Shown here: positions 6,120 through 7,113 of the stretch, one piece after another
How positions within the stretch are numbered: position 1 is the stretch's first letter
Layout of the letters: each line of letters begins with the position of its first letter
Source: an uncultured Clostridia bacterium
GTDB lineage: Bacteria > Bacillota > Clostridia > Christensenellales > Aristaeellaceae
Assembly: GCA_947600345.1 (NCBI GenBank)
Contig: CANQGC010000147.1
Location: 1 to 7,113 of the forward strand
DNA: 7,113 nucleotides
Reading direction: 5' to 3'
Program-made: the position numbers and the translations under genes
Notes under the pieces: model-generated
What the model was told of the DNA's origin: nothing
Databases searched by the model: none
The model's input: only the letters and a program-made list of their open reading frames with translations

Positions 6120-6891
6120 CGAGATGAAATCCAACAAGGCGGGCCAGAAGGCCTACAACATCCACGTGCAGGCCAACGACCTGAGCCGCCGGGGCAGGGT
6201 CGCCGAGGCGAAGGCGAAGTACGACGAGGCGCGCAAGCTCTACGACGAGGCCTACGCCGCGGGCTGCCGCCGCACGAACCTGATGATGTCCTACTCGGTG
6301 CTGCTGATGCGCCAGGGCGAGTTCGCCCGCGCCCGGGAGCTGATGAAGGAGATCAGCGCCCGGGGCGGCCTGAGCGAGGACGCCCACTTCGAGCTGCGGA
6401 TGAACTATTCGATCTGCCTGTGGCGGCTGGGGATACTGGACAAGGCCATCGAGACCGCCGCCTACGCGGGCAAGCACGCCAAGAACGGCTCCTACTACTC
6501 CTCCATGGGCACCTTCCTGGTGGAGCAGGCGGCCCAGACCGGCGAGTTTGAGGAGGTGAAGAAGTTCCTGGACGAGGCCATGGACTACGACGACGAGGAC
6601 GCCGCGACGCTGGACAACTACGGCGAATACTGCCGCCTGCTCTATGAGCGCGAGACCGATCCGGAGAAGAAGGCGGAGTACCGCGCCCAGTCCAAGGACT
6701 ACTACGAGAAGGCCTACGCCCAGCGCCCGGGCCAGATCACCACGCTCTGGGCGCTGGCCAAGTTCGAACAGCAGGACGGCAACCTGGACCGCGCCCGGGA
6801 GCTGATCGACAAGGCCATCCTCCACTCCAGCTCCAAGGTCTGCCCGATCACCTTGGAGCAGCTCCAGGAGTTCCGCGCGGAGCTGGGATAA
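6106..6891 (+). CDS. tetratricopeptide-repeat protein
   Basis: A 261-residue soluble protein built almost wholly of TPR helix-turn-helix units, with no signal peptide or membrane segment. After a short head (MGFFDEMKSNKAGQ), repeats can be placed at about 16-50, 58-91, 97-130, 132-165, 167-205 and 213-246. They show the usual small/aromatic pattern, for example GRVAEAKAKYDEA, GEFARARELM, GILDKAIETA and GNLDRARELIDKAI. TPR arrays bind peptides or partner proteins and have no catalytic activity. The start lies inside the end of the exonuclease gene in another frame (14-nt overlap), with purine-rich AAGGAAGAGGA just upstream, so translation is probably coupled. That coupling, and the TPR-like tail of the exonuclease, make a shared complex plausible. 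Specific function is unknown. Confidence 0.88.
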   Translation: MGFFDEMKSNKAGQKAYNIHVQANDLSRRGRVAEAKAKYDEARKLYDEAYAAGCRRTNLMMSYSVLLMRQGEFARARELMKEISARGGLSEDAHFELRMNYSICLWRLGILDKAIETAAYAGKHAKNGSYYSSMGTFLVEQAAQTGEFEEVKKFLDEAMDYDDEDAATLDNYGEYCRLLYERETDPEKKAEYRAQSKDYYEKAYAQRPGQITTLWALAKFEQQDGNLDRARELIDKAILHSSSKVCPITLEQLQEFRAELG

Positions 6892-6910
6892 ACCCCATAC
6901 CCCCAGAAGG

Positions 6911-6950
6911 GAGAATCCAAGGAACCTCAGGTTCCTTGGCAGGAATTCTC
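6911..6950 (+). repeat. Hairpin 1 of a tandem pair after the TPR gene
   Basis: A perfect 10-bp stem, CCAAGGAACC (6917-6926) with GGTTCCTTGG (6930-6939), closes a TCA triloop. It is extended by an outer GAGAAT/ATTCTC pairing (6911-6916 with 6945-6950) across a one-sided CAGGA bulge. It begins 19 nt after the stop codon. It lacks a U-tract, so it fits a 3'-end stabiliser, a weak terminator or part of a repeated element better than a classical terminator. Confidence 0.7.
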
Positions 6951-6967
6951 AAGGGACAGAGTCCCTT
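6951..6967 (+). repeat. Hairpin 2 of the tandem pair
   Basis: A perfect 7-bp stem, AAGGGAC (6951-6957) with GTCCCTT (6961-6967), closes an AGA triloop, directly abutting hairpin 1. As with hairpin 1, no T-run follows (AAGGCACCCCC). The matching architecture (two perfect stems, both with triloops, no spacer) suggests one composite structured element. Confidence 0.65.
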
Positions 6968-6997
6968 AAGGCACCCCCGCACAGAACGGCGGCGCGT

Positions 6998-7101
6998 CAG
7001 GCGATGCCTTTTCCGCCATCTGCTGCTTGCAACTTTCTCGACTTACCTCCAGTAAGCCTTCGAAATTTGCAATTGCATCTGACGGAAAATTCATTCGCCT
7101 G
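6998..7101. repeat. Long imperfect palindrome, possible MITE/REP-like element
   Basis: About 104 nt fold back on themselves. CAGGCG (6998-7003) pairs with CGCCTG (7096-7101), ATG (7004-7006) with CAT (7092-7094), TTTTCCG (7009-7015) with CGGAAAA (7083-7089), TTGCAACTTTC (7027-7037) with 7062-7072 at 10 of 11 positions, and CTTAC (7042-7046) with GTAAG (7052-7056) around a CTCCA loop. Roughly 36 of 50 positions per arm pair. No coding sequence is seen in 6892-7113. The window stops 12 nt beyond the right end, so flanking target duplications cannot be judged. It may be an interspersed repeat, a structured RNA or a terminator-like element. Confidence 0.6.
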
Positions 7102-7113
7102 CCGACCACCTTA

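Noticed and set aside
4827..6137. Long open frame (436 codons) on the minus strand over the exonuclease gene
   Set aside because: It is antisense to a gene with intact DEDD residues, has no family motifs and runs past the ends of real genes. It is a composition artefact.
5500..6825. Long open frame (441 codons) on the minus strand across the exonuclease and TPR genes
   Set aside because: It is antisense to two genes with clear domain motifs. Its translation is low-complexity Leu/Val/Ala/Gly/Arg text with no recognisable motif, as expected from high G+C codon bias.
1..7113. CRISPR array, tRNA, rRNA, transposase or phage genes
   Set aside because: No regularly spaced direct repeats, tRNA-like cloverleaf or recombinase motifs were seen by reading both strands. 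The only repeats found are inverted ones.

Overview
The window is ordinary-looking bacterial chromosome of high G+C content, densely coded, with strong Shine-Dalgarno sites (GGAGG-type), TTG and ATG starts and sigma-A/sigma-70 style promoters. A YprB/MrfB-type exonuclease, a DeoC variant and a half-size ABC exporter together suggest a high-GC member of the Bacillota (Clostridia-like, possibly a gut lineage). This placement is an inference with modest confidence. No phage, plasmid, transposase, tRNA, rRNA or CRISPR is visible.

Layout. (1) 1-1820, plus strand: the two integral-membrane subunits of an Opp/Dpp/Nik-type ABC importer. The first is cut by the window edge; the second starts at a TTG inside the end of the first. 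No ATPase or binding protein lies downstream, so those should be upstream of the window. (2) 1821-2593: an AT-rich gap with an extended -10 promoter, then deoC (deoxyribose-phosphate aldolase), closed by a very stable GC hairpin at 2614-2654 that sits between convergent genes. (3) 2698-4473, minus strand: a complete half-size ABC exporter (membrane domain plus ATPase) with its own consensus promoter. (4) 4474-4663: a divergent control region with two back-to-back near-consensus promoters and a 9-bp inverted repeat between them. (5) 4664-6891, plus strand: a probable three-gene operon of a 78-residue membrane protein with a His/Arg-rich tail, a DEDD-type exonuclease of the YprB/MrfB family with a C-terminal helical-repeat region, and a TPR protein overlapping it by 14 nt. 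(6) 6892-7113: non-coding, holding two tandem hairpins followed by a long imperfect palindrome (about 104 nt) that looks like an interspersed repeat or MITE/REP-like element.

How the genes work together. The importer and DeoC could form a scavenging unit, but deoC has its own promoter and the link is only positional. The exonuclease and TPR protein are probably translationally coupled. In Bacillus subtilis the MrfB exonuclease works with the MrfA helicase in mitomycin-lesion repair, yet no helicase is adjacent here, so this operon may be an alternative context for that nuclease. The least explained parts are the small membrane protein heading this operon and the structured repeat at the 3' end.
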